Made by a program: the position numbers and the translations under genes. A DNA stretch of 64,000 nucleotides from Lycorma delicatula (Eukaryota > Arthropoda > Insecta > Hemiptera > Fulgoridae), in NCBI RefSeq assembly GCF_047948215.1, contig NC_134455.1:347681842-347745841 (forward strand), in the 5' to 3' direction. Below, one piece after another: positions 55,235-64,000 of this stretch. How positions within the stretch are numbered: the stretch's first letter is position 1; each line of letters begins with the position of its first letter. Below the pieces are notes generated by a model. That model saw only the letters and a list, made by a program, of their open reading frames with translations. It was not told where the DNA came from and ran no database searches.

Positions 55235-56030
55235 ATTTAAATAATCAAAACATTTCTGTTAATTAGCCAAGATTAGCGACAGTAGAATAAGTTTGGTTAG
55301 GTTATGTTTATAAATTCTCTGCAAATACCCACTGATTTGGAAGAATTCTACCTGTATAGTACTTTCTTTTTGAAAATGAGGACTCGTCTATTTCTACCGT
55401 CATTCCTGGACCACCTACTTTTTTTTTTTTTTTTTTTTTTTAATAAATATTCAGTACACACACCTGTCTCAGGTACATTTTCCAATCCGTAATTGCTTCA
55501 CTTGACATTAACCTACGCCTCCTTCGCTGGTTAACCTTGATTAATATGTTAATATATAAAATATGTTAATATGTTTAAAATGACTGGTATAAAACAGCAT
55601 GTTAGTGCGTTTTCTTATATATATATATTATTCAGCAATTATTATAAAACGTGCTATATTAAGTAGTTTTTCTGTTAAAAAATTGCGAAAAAAGTCGGGG
55701 GCGTAAAACGAAAAAGTACCATGGTCTGAAATCTTCAGAATTAATTTTAGCTTTAAATTTTAACGCGTAAAATGTTTGATTTCGTTTGTTTTATTTAGCG
55801 AACAAATTTTTTCAGTCTCTCCAAAAAAAATTTCATGTTATATTTGTCGATGTTTTTTTTAATGAAATTATTGTTATTATTTTAATATTTTTGTTGCGAC
55901 AATTTAATTTATTTGTTGAAATATTTTTTTAATATTCCTGATTTTACAAATGTTTTTACTTTATTGATAAATTTAAATCGTCAAATAAAATTATATATAT
56001 AAATTATTATTTGTTTTATTACAAATTGAG
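55235..56030. other. AT-rich sequence, nothing assignable
   Basis: Contains a T-run near 55420 and an (AT)n stretch near 55617. No gene. Confidence 0.4.
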
Positions 56031-56274
56031 TATCTGAGAAGAAAAGATTAGAAGCTTTTGAAATGTGGTGCTATAGGAGAATGTTAAAAATCAGATGGGT
56101 GGATAAAGTGACAAATGAAGAGGTATTGCGGCAAATAGATGAAGAAAGAAGCATTTGGAAAAATATAGTTAAAAGAAGAGACAGACTTATAGGCCACATA
56201 CTAAGGCATCCTGGAATAGTCGCTGTAATATTGGAGGGAGAGGTAGAATGAAAAAAAAAAAAAAAAAAAAAAAA
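56031..56274 (+). mobile_element. LINE-1w internal fragment ending in a poly-A run
   Basis: Plus strand: 'agaagaaaagattagaagc' onward encodes SEKKRLEAFEMWCYRRMLKI, RWVDKVTNEEVLRQIDEE and RRDRLIGHILRHPGI, matching 28.6-28.9 kb. Homology ends in VILEGEVE at 56250, exactly where the family has an A-rich stretch; here a run of about 24 A follows and then unrelated sequence. Both the RT part and the normal 3' end are missing. Confidence 0.85.
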
Positions 56275-57600
56275 ATTGTTCTATCGTGTAAATTTGGTTG
56301 ATAAGTAAAAATTATTTATCAATAATAAAGTTATATATTTTTTTATTAGTTTTATGTAGAATTTTTTATTTTATAAAGGGTTTGGTATATAATACATATA
56401 TATAATTTATATTAACTTAAATAATTAATATGTACAAATATAAATAGTTACCTTATATATAATTTACGTTGAAACAAAAAGTTGTTTATTTTCAAAACGG
56501 ATCAGGTCTATTTATTTAAAAAATACATCTCGATTAAAATTAAAAAAAAAAATAATAAAAACACATACGTACATACAAAGAGACTGTTATTATAATTTCA
56601 CTGTTGTGTATAATGGTAAAACACTAAACATTTGTGTACACGAGAGTAAGCACTGTTTAATAGTCGTATTAGTTACTGTAGTGGTGTTAACAGGTAGCGA
56701 ACTACCTTAAATGTATATACAGCTTCTAAAGACCAGTTTTTAGCCACGGTTGGTAATGTTAATTTTTTCATTATTATTGTTATTATTATTATACTTTATT
56801 GACCGTCAACTATCTTAAAGGTGGTAATAGTAATAATAGTCTTGCTTACGTTCTTGAAATGTAATTACGTAATTTTAAATCAATTGATTCGTGATGTCAC
56901 GTGGTACCGGTATTAGTAATAAATAGTTAAGCAGTAAAGGTAAATTGCGGTTAATTTTTGTTTATAAATATTTTAATAACAAAAAAATAATATATAATAC
57001 AAAATATTTTATTTATGTTATACGTACATTATTTACCGGCCTTAACGTAGTTTTTTGTTATCATTATTTTTCGTTATTATTATGAAATCCACGATGTAGT
57101 GGTAGGCTTATTAATCTTTTTTTTTTGTACGTTATATATTTTTATTAAATAAACCTTGAATCATTATTATACTCTATATACTCATATATTAAAATAAAAT
57201 TAAAAAAGAAAAAATTATGACGAAAACAGTTTAACTAGTATTACCAGCATTATTATTGAAGTTTAGTACGAGGCGATACAATGGTTAATTGAAGGTCATT
57301 AAAATTTTATTGCATTGTCCTTCATGCATCTCCAATCTTTATAAGCTTCTCTATCAATTGACCAATAGGATAACTGATTTTAAATAACAGCTGCGGACAC
57401 ACCTCCTTCTCAATCATCTTTTTTACGTTATTTTAAATTAGCTTTTTTATATTTTTCAATTGAATTGTTGTTGACGTTGTTATTTGGTATGATTTTTTAA
57501 TATTCTTTTTCTTAAAGTGACCGGTAAAGCTATTGTATAAGATATGAAAAATGAGGTGTTGGTTTACATAACTAATATCTTAAAATAAATATTTTTATAT
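56275..57600. other. AT-rich sequence, nothing assignable
   Basis: No supported ORF, box or repeat boundary in 1.3 kb. Confidence 0.4.
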
Positions 57601-57835
57601 AAGATTACTAGCAGACCCGGCAATGCTTTGCTATTGCTAGATTTGAGTATATATATAGATTAAATGAACACAATTGAATGATTGATAAAACATTAAAAAA
57701 ATGAACATTACGGAACTTCATAAAATTTAACCTTTCACTTTATCCCTTTTTCCCGTTGTCCCTTTTTCCCATTTTCCCCTTATTCCCTTTTTTCGTTTTT
57801 CCCTTTTCCGATTTTCCCCTTTTTCTCCGCACGTA
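57601..57835. repeat. Dispersed-repeat start and (CCCTTTTT)n pyrimidine tract
   Basis: 'actagcagacccggcaatgc' followed by 'tttgctattgctag' (57606-57640) is a phrase type I associate with widespread insect repeats. 57735-57830 is a polypyrimidine tract built of CCCTTTTT-like units. No coding content. Confidence 0.5.
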
Positions 57836-58260
57836 AAACGGTCCAGTAGTTTTTTAGTCTACAGCGGACACAGATCCTGACCGTAGGAGAAGACACCCTC
57901 CATGTGGCAGTTTCGATCGCCTCGCCATCCCCTCCGTACGTAGTCCTTATGGGCTTTATCGGAAGTCATTTTCAGAACCCCGGCGAAAGGCATCTTTCAG
58001 CCTTGTTCTTGACTCGGTCAGCATGCCACCGATACGAATATCACGTGTGATATTCCCATCGGTGTTTTACTAGGAAATGAACTCGTTAAAATAAAACACA
58101 TCTATGTCGAGTCTTTAACAAGACTGAGTGATATGAAGGACGTGAAATTAAAAACGCAACTACCTACCCGATAGGTTAGAAGTCGAGATCAACACGCAAC
58201 CTATAACATATAACACAAAATAAAAAATAAAACTAAATAAAACACTACAAAAACATCAAA
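57836..58260 (-). repeat. Probable 3' region of the R1/Jockey-like LINE, with hairpin
   Basis: Mixed composition, downstream (on the minus strand) of the LINE C-terminus. It includes an inverted repeat at 58027-58064: CACCGAT...ATCGGTG outside and GAATATCAC/GTGATATTC inside, separated by two bases. This may be a 3'-untranslated structure of the LINE or a separate element. Confidence 0.4.
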
Positions 58261-59000
58261 CTTTATAACAGCAGTAGAACAAAACCACGACACAGGAAAG
58301 AACAGGCGGAGCCCTAAATTCCCTCGGCAATCCGTTCTCTTGCCAGGTACCCGATTAAATTTTCAACGATTACCCATTCGGCCCAGATTTTCAAATTCTT
58401 AGGGAGATCTAGTGTCGATAGTGGATAGCCAAAATTCCGTGCGCAAGTTCATACTTCGCGCATTCGTAAATTATATGGTATGCGTCATCTAGTTGTCCAC
58501 AATGTGGACACACACCTAAATCCACCAGTCCAAATCGCCGGAGTCTGTCTCGAAAGGCGTCATGACCATAAAGAAATTGCGTTACATATTTGTTAGGTGG
58601 ATCCAAGGGGCGCCCCGCAAAATAACAACGTTTGGGAAGAGATCACGTGTATAACGCTCACCCTCAGCCTCATCACATCTGACTTACCATAAAGTATTAC
58701 GATACTGTTCAGCCTCCCGAATTTTTTCTGAAGTCAATTCACCTGACTTCTTAGCAACTTAACGCTGCTGCTTTTCTGTCGCGGTTAAATCTATCGGTTT
58801 CACGCCTGTAATCATCAAGATTGCCTCCCGTGAAATAGTACAGTAACCACCCGTTAACATTAATACTATAAGAAATTGAGCTCTTAATAATATATCCCGA
58901 TAGCTTTCAAATTTTAGTCTGTCCGTCCAAACAGGCGCCGCACATAGCATAATTATCTCGCACACTTACTCATAGTCTTGCAATTAAGACCCCAATCAGA
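58260..59000 (-). pseudogene. R1/Jockey-like LINE C-terminal region
   Basis: Minus strand, from 58965: ILCAAPVWTD-like text, a YRTVSREA-like GGYCTISREAILMITGVKP, IDLTATEKQQR, then (from about 58720) EKIREAEQYR, and from 58606: PPNKYVTQFLYGHDAFRDRL, RRFGLVDLGVCPHCGQLDDA, YHIIYECAKYELA. The CPHC...H...C arrangement is the C-terminal zinc-binding motif of R1/Jockey-type elements, where it is thought to bind nucleic acid. Stops at several points; no RT domain is left. A related, shorter piece lies at 7985-8265. Confidence 0.75.
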
Positions 59001-59574
59001 ATTGATCACTTGTCGAATACCAATGAAGGCACGACGGCCTTCTCCGCGAGTATTTAAGGTGCTACTTGAACATATTTAATGCGAAGGCTTGACATCGAAA
59101 CACGAACCTGACGCCTCACTCCCAAATGGCCTTTAAGAAGCGTCATCGTCGTCTACAGCATACGAACATTGCCTTTTTTTTACACGCAGAAGAAGAAAGT
59201 CTGTTTGTGTATTTGTTTGTTTGTTTCGTAAATATCTCGACACCGGCGCCACCTAGCAGGTATAGTTTTTGCAAAAATGTTTCTTTTCACGTAACTAATG
59301 TATATTCTGAATATGAGCCAAATCGGACCATAAATACAATTTTTAGAAATAGCTCGACCGATAGGTTCCAGGGCCGTATTTGCAGTGTATTCAAGAAAAG
59401 TGTGTGATGAAAACCAATAAATTGGGTGAAAATTCCCTGTTTTTTTATTTTTATATTTTACGTATAATATTTTGAAAAATGGAGTAAAATAAGTTGCGTA
59501 AAACAAAGAAAACTTAGAAAAAATCAAATTTTATTTAGAAATAGTACACTAGACCAAAGTGCATTCATTATACG
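59001..59574. other. Mixed sequence, possibly repeat-derived
   Basis: 59200-59400 carries 'caccggcgccacctagcagg' and 'atgagccaaatcggacc', phrases typical of noncoding insect repeats, with overlapping ORFs on both strands (59126-59407, 59527-59180) of no recognised family. Confidence 0.35.
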
Positions 59575-59745
59575 TACCAGTTCATAATAAATGTTCAAAA
59601 ATTAGCCCCCCCCCCCATTTTCGAGACATTTCTTGACACGCTTCTGTACTACTTTTGTTGCCCTTTTTTGTTCTTCAGGGCTGTCCTATGTTGCTCAGCC
59701 GCATCCATACTGTGGACAATTAATTCCTCACGAGAATGCATTTTT
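59575..59745 (-). pseudogene. Possible transposase C-terminus fragment
   Basis: Minus strand reads AAEQ-R block, then KVVQKRVKKCLENGGG and a decayed F-H end. The pattern (V..RV..C....G..FEHLL) is that of C-termini of Tc1/mariner-group transposases like 49.1 kb. A C10 run here encodes the Gly series. Too short for certainty. Confidence 0.35.
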
Positions 59746-59836
59746 GTTTTGTATACAATATTTTTAATATTTTTTTCTTTAATATAGAATAATTACTATT
59801 CAGAGCTTTTTAATACAGGACGATTATTATTCAGAG

Positions 59837-59852
59837 CCCCCCCCCCCCCCCC
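59837..59852. repeat. Poly-C tract
   Basis: A run of 16 C flanked by 'ttcagag' and 'gacggc'; unusual in AT-rich DNA. Similar runs occur at 35.0 and 59.6 kb. Confidence 0.9.
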
Positions 59853-60791
59853 GACGGCATTTCAATATTTTTGTTGAAAACAACATTTTTCTTATCAATA
59901 TAAGACTTGGTAAGAACTTAATCATTAGAATCTTAAATGCCTGCTATTTATACGACATGAAAAGTATATTTAAACATACTTTTCTTTGTTTTTAATTCGA
60001 TTTATTGTTATTTTTTTAGTTTAATTTATTTATTTTTTGGCAGTCGTGGTTTTTAAGTTTTATAATTGATTTTATTTATTTTTTTTGATTTCCTTCGGTT
60101 TTAAATTTTGAAAAAAAATTGGTATACATCATGCGACAAAAAATATTTTTGGCGTAAAATTATAAACGTTAAACACAGAAGAGTTTTTTTTTAATTTCTA
60201 CATTCTTGTGTTTATTAAATTTAAAGAAAACTTACTTACGGACATTTTCTGAAAAATGTTTTTTAAATTTATTCCCTACCTTTAAAAAATGTGTGTATTG
60301 TGTGTATTTTGTTTTGTATTTTGGCTCTAACGTTTTTAATTTTTATTATTAATCAATTTTGTTTCGTCAATTTAAGAGTAATTTAAATTTACATAGTTTC
60401 GGCTCCTATAATTTACCCCGATCCAAAATAAGAAGGAATTTTTTTTATTACAATCATAAAAGTTATACTATATTTTATCAATATTTTTCAACAATATTTC
60501 TTTTAAATTTATTTATTTACTTTTTTAAGGTTTTCATTTTGAAAAAAAATTACTAAATTTTACCCGCAGCCTCACTAATTTTTTTAATTGAAATTTGTAA
60601 ATTTTGATGCTTAAATCTTTGGTAATTATTATAATCAATAAAAAGCCCCATTTATAAGGGGCCCTAAATTAAAAAACAAAATTAGGAATTTTTTTTAATT
60701 TATATTTAAACGTTTATTACGAAAATAAAAAGACTTTTAATGAATTTGAAAATTATTTGTAAATAGTAATAATAATAATGAATTCCCTTTA
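59853..60791. other. AT-rich sequence, nothing assignable
   Basis: No supported ORF, box or repeat. Confidence 0.4.
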
Positions 60792-60896
60792 ATGAATTAC
60801 GAAGACTTTACGGCGAAGCCGGAAAAGGTTTGCAAAGTATTATATGACTGTCCCGATGTAGCCGGGAACGTCGTACAATACATTGCGCAGTTTTAT
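60792..60896 (+). CDS. Possible exon or fragment, unrecognised
   Basis: ATG at 60795 (ORF from 60792) encodes NYEDFTAKPEKVCKVLYDCP, then DVAGNVVQYIAQ, of normal protein-like composition and higher GC than the flanks. It then passes without a stop into an AT-rich Phe/Tyr/Ile run (to 61022) that looks like noncoding DNA read through. No GT donor sits at the composition change ('gcgcagttttattt'), so if it is an exon its end is unclear. No known domain. Confidence 0.25.
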
Positions 60897-62220
60897 TTTT
60901 ATTCATTCCTAACGAGATATATAATTTATTATCATATACCGATCAAAGTTAAAAACGTTTATTTATTTATTTATATTGGAGTGGTTATTTTTTCTTTCGC
61001 CTTTTACATCCCGTTAAAATAATTATTTATAAAAAAAATCTGCTCTTTAATTTTTATTTTTATTCTCCAAAAATCATATTCGATTGCAATAACAAACTTG
61101 TTTGTTTATTGTATATTATGTATCAGTATTTCTATCATTACGGGTGTTTTCTTCTACAGTACGTCTATAACAATACATAAGTGGTTGTTGTTTAATATTT
61201 TATAAATAAATCACCCGGTATATATATTAAAGAAAAGTAGCGTTAGATTTATATTTTATAATTATGATTCGTAAATTTATTTATCTATGTATTTATTGCA
61301 GAGATTAGTTTTATTACAAGAAACATTACCGCCGTATGTCGATAAGCTTGTACGTTGTTTTAAATGCTTGAAAATGCTTTGTAACTCTTTTAGCTTATCT
61401 TGCATTCCAATTATGTTCCGTTAGAAGATATGCATCATATTTATTACTGCATAAATTGAGTATGACAGATGTTAAAAGAGGATCTTATATCAACTAATTT
61501 TAAGGAAGTAATTTTCTCTATTGAACAGTATAAGTATTTATTATTTTTGATTTATTAACTCGGTATTATTTTTATTGTAATTTATTATTATTATTTTATC
61601 TTAATAAATTATAATCGCTACTCATTATTCTAAATTTTATTTATTAAAAAATTAGCGGATCAGTCATCATTACTTTTGTTTTTCTATTCAACAATTGGTT
61701 TACGTACGACGAAGAAAGTAAATAAAAAAATTGTTCACGTCAATATTAATACATGTCTATAGCCTGACAATTTAGAAAATTGCATGCGTAAATCGTAAAA
61801 ATGACGACGTCTCTTAGTGTCTACTAATTGACAAGCGGTTGGAGGGGGATGATCGTTTGACTCTTGATCTATGTTCGTTCACGTCTACTAGTTAAAAAGT
61901 ATCACATTAGAAATATGTTAGTAAAAATAGTAATTTTTTTTTTCTATATATTTTATAAATAAATTTCTCGTATCAAAAAATTTATGTAAGAGTCATTTAA
62001 ATCTGTTTATTTTTTAAATATGATAATGAAATTTTTCTTTTTAAAAATTAAACGTTACTTTTTACGGTTAAAAGTCATTTCTCCTTGATTTTTTTTTGGT
62101 TATAAGGGATCTAATTTTTTTAAATTTGTTATAGTTTTGTTTCATTTAATAAAGCTAAATATTTTCAAAAATTATTCAAAATATTTTTTTTTTACAAGTC
62201 GGCATGTTACTAAGTAGAGC
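60897..62220. other. AT-rich sequence, nothing assignable
   Basis: No supported feature. Confidence 0.4.
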
Positions 62221-62221
62221 T

Positions 62222-62502
62222 CACCGGGCTGGTCTAGCGGTTAACTTTTCATCGCAAATCAGCTGATTTCGAAGTCGAGAGTTCTAAGTTTCAAATCCTA
62301 GTAAAGGCATTTACTTTTATACGGATTTGAATACTACTAGATCGTAGATGCCGGTGTTATTTATTGGTTTGATTTCAATTAACCATACTTCTCAGGAACG
62401 GTCGACCTGAGGCTGTACAAGACTTCACTTCATTTACATATCATTCTCATTCCTTCTCTGAAGTAATACCTTACGGTGGTTCTGGAGACTAAACAGAAAA
62501 AA
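62222..62502 (+). mobile_element. SINE-A copy, full length
   Basis: Head 'gctcaccgggctggtctagc' with A box, a B-box region 'agtttcaaatcctag', body 'ggtcgacctgaggctg', tail 'tctctgaagtaatacc', 'acggtggttctggag' and 'actaaacagaaaaaaag'. A good representative of the common tail variant. Confidence 0.9.
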
Positions 62503-62599
62503 AGATAGGCTGCTAACTAAGAGGAAAACTAAGTGGAACATGAAAGAGTATAAATAAATAAAGTGTTATGTAAAAAAAAAAAAAAAAAACTGTTTTACT

Positions 62600-64000
62600 A
62601 TTCGAATAAAATTTTGAGATACGAAACCCTTTTAACCAAAATTAAATGGCAACAATTTAGAAGTTACAGAAAAGAATTTAAATGGAAATTTGTTTAATCC
62701 AGTCTGAAGATAACCGACAAAAGAAATTAGACTTTTTATCCCCCGATCCCTGAATAAAATTTCCAAATACATAGTTGAAGTAATATGTAATGTAATCATC
62801 TGATTACTGCAAAAATATGACTTTATTATGTCCAGAGACGACAAAATATAAAAGTGTTTTTTACCATCACCCCTTTACGGGGGTTTGAATGAGATGAAAT
62901 AGCATCAGAAAGTATCTTAACTACCGAGGGGAATAATGAAGTTTTTTTTAATGTACGTACTCTGAATTTTGAGGTATGAGACTCATTAGGTTCCTTAATC
63001 CCTTCCCTTTGACAGATTGTAACAAAAAAAAAAAATCTCATGTCGACATCACATAACTTCCTTGTACGCCTATAAAATTGCATATACACTTTTTTTTTAA
63101 ATGAAAAGTACATAGAATTTTATTCTATTAATAACTTCTTATATTTTTACATATTTTTCTTTTTGTTATTGTTATTATTCAATTATTATTTATCGTAAAA
63201 CTTTTTTTACAGTCGGAGGTTAATACTTATTAATATATCAACATATTTAAATTTAAAAAAAAAAGTTAAAAAAATAGAAAAGGAGATGAAGTCTGATTCA
63301 AACCGATAAGCCTCCCCTTGTAAGATCCAAATATTTCATTAATTAAAGTTTTATTTCGCTGTAACTCTGGAACCAATAAAAATAAGTACCACTTACGATA
63401 TATCGTTGAAAAGCTCTCAATGAGGACTTATTACTGCTGTTAAGTGCTTTGAATTTTGGGCATTTTTGGACACTTTTGGCTCAGTCGATTGCAGTCAAAA
63501 GGAGAGGTGCACAACTAGATGATACAGCAGTCCTAAATCCAAAATTTAAACATCCTACGGTTAATCGTTGAGTTATGTGACATACGTACGTGCAGACGTC
63601 ACGCCGAAACTAGTCAAAGCGGATTCAGGGATGGTCAAAATGTATATTTTCATCCAAATTTTTCGCGATCACAATACTTCCTTTACTTCGTACAAGGAAG
63701 TAAAAACGATATCAATGCCCCAAGCGTATCCAAATCGGTTTATCCACTTTTCAGATATCGAGCAAAAAAAATATTGACCGACATACGTACTCGTTATGTC
63801 ATTACTCAATACTAAAATTATGTTTTTTTTTCATCAGATGGAGTAGTGAAACATGAAGATCTCCAAAATAATGTATATCAAGATTTGATACGATTAGCTT
63901 ATTTTCCCTTGTACGTATAATGTATTCCATAGCAATACTATAAAGCCCAGGAAAGAACGAAGGTAAGTCAATTATTATCCGCAATGTAGTTATATTTTTG
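62600..64000 (+). repeat. Family E copy E3, containing family D copy D5
   Basis: Blocks 'aaaattttgagatacgaaac' (62610), 'cgatccctgaataaaattt', 'tgtccagagacgacaaaa', 'cacccctttacgggggtt' and 'gaattttgaggtatgag' (62962) show two adjacent E-type units about 350 bases apart. Family D lies at 63056-63701, after which 'atcaatgccccaagcg' and 'gttttttttcatcagatggag' continue in the E1 order. The repeat runs off the window end. Confidence 0.6.
63056..63701 (+). repeat. Family D copy D5, both ends present
   Basis: 646 bp from ACTTCCTTGTACGCC to CGTACAAGGAAGT, with 13-base inverted ends. Inner blocks 'ggagatgaagtctgattc', 'tgtaagatccaaatatttc', 'aataagtaccacttacg', 'gagaggtgcacaactag' and 'cgtcacgccgaaactag' match D1-D4. 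It is inside a family E repeat. Confidence 0.85.

Noticed and set aside
1..64000. CRISPR array, toxin system, biosynthetic cluster or integrated virus
   Set aside because: No regularly spaced short repeats, no clustered ORFs and no viral structural or polymerase motifs were seen; reverse transcriptases present are of non-LTR type.

Overview
This window looks like a repeat-dense, AT-rich stretch of a large arthropod nuclear genome, probably an insect. I lean to a hemipteran-like genome from general recollection of similar repeats, but the sequence alone does not prove it. There are no operons, no bacterial-type genes, no rRNA, no CRISPR array and no intact long ORF. Nearly everything recognisable is a mobile element, or a broken piece of one, in AT-rich filler with (AT)n, poly-A/T and poly-C tracts. 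I could not identify a host gene. The nearest candidates are a 62-codon ORF at 4913-5101, a GC-rich island at 25010-25330, a mixed-composition block at 47150-47510 and a possible exon near 60792-60896.

Main repeat classes. (1) A tRNA-derived SINE ('SINE-A') with Pol III A and B boxes, about 13 copies, in two tail variants, plus a second tRNA-like head (about 10.7 and 17.4 kb) that shares one SINE-A tail. (2) Three non-LTR retrotransposon lineages: LINE-1w (22.4, 28.5-30.1 and 56.0 kb), LINE-2w (10.0-10.5 and 20.2-21.4 kb) and R1/Jockey-like C-terminal pieces (8.0-8.3 and 58.3-59.0 kb). (3) Tc1/mariner-superfamily transposases, all dead: 8.3, 32.5, 34.1, 36.8-38.1, 46.2-47.1, 49.1-50.4, 52.8-53.6 and perhaps 59.6 kb. 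Three of these have recognisable terminal inverted repeats and TA duplications. (4) A hAT-like non-autonomous family at 5.1, 9.7 and 11.5 kb. (5) Families I cannot name: C (about 1 kb, start hairpin; 23.7, 34.8, 42.4 kb), D (about 0.65 kb; 27.8, 31.6, 38.4, 51.0, 63.1 kb), E (satellite-like; 43.7, 52.7-54.6, 62.6-64 kb), G, H and I (pogo-like ends), and a 0.7 kb inverted-repeat element at 14.5-15.2 kb.

Layout. 0-5 kb: AT-rich sequence, a GC-rich repeat and one SINE. 5-13 kb: hAT-like copies, LINE and mariner fragments, SINEs. 14.5-20 kb: the large inverted repeat, family I/G and a tRNA-like SINE. 20-30 kb: LINEs, nested SINEs, family C and D copies. 31-44 kb: mariners, D and C copies, one near-complete mariner. 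44-54.6 kb: mariner derivatives inside older repeats. 55-64 kb: LINE fragments, SINEs, D inside E.

The most informative content is insertion history. Four insertions can be shown against direct repeats or against an uninterrupted paralogue in the same window: a SINE in a SINE, a SINE in a hAT-like element, a SINE in family C and a mariner in family I. I found no evidence of a new functional biological system. The most novel-looking signals are the exchange of SINE heads and tails, the unnamed families C and D, the large inverted repeat, and two local palindromes that look like template-switch mutations.
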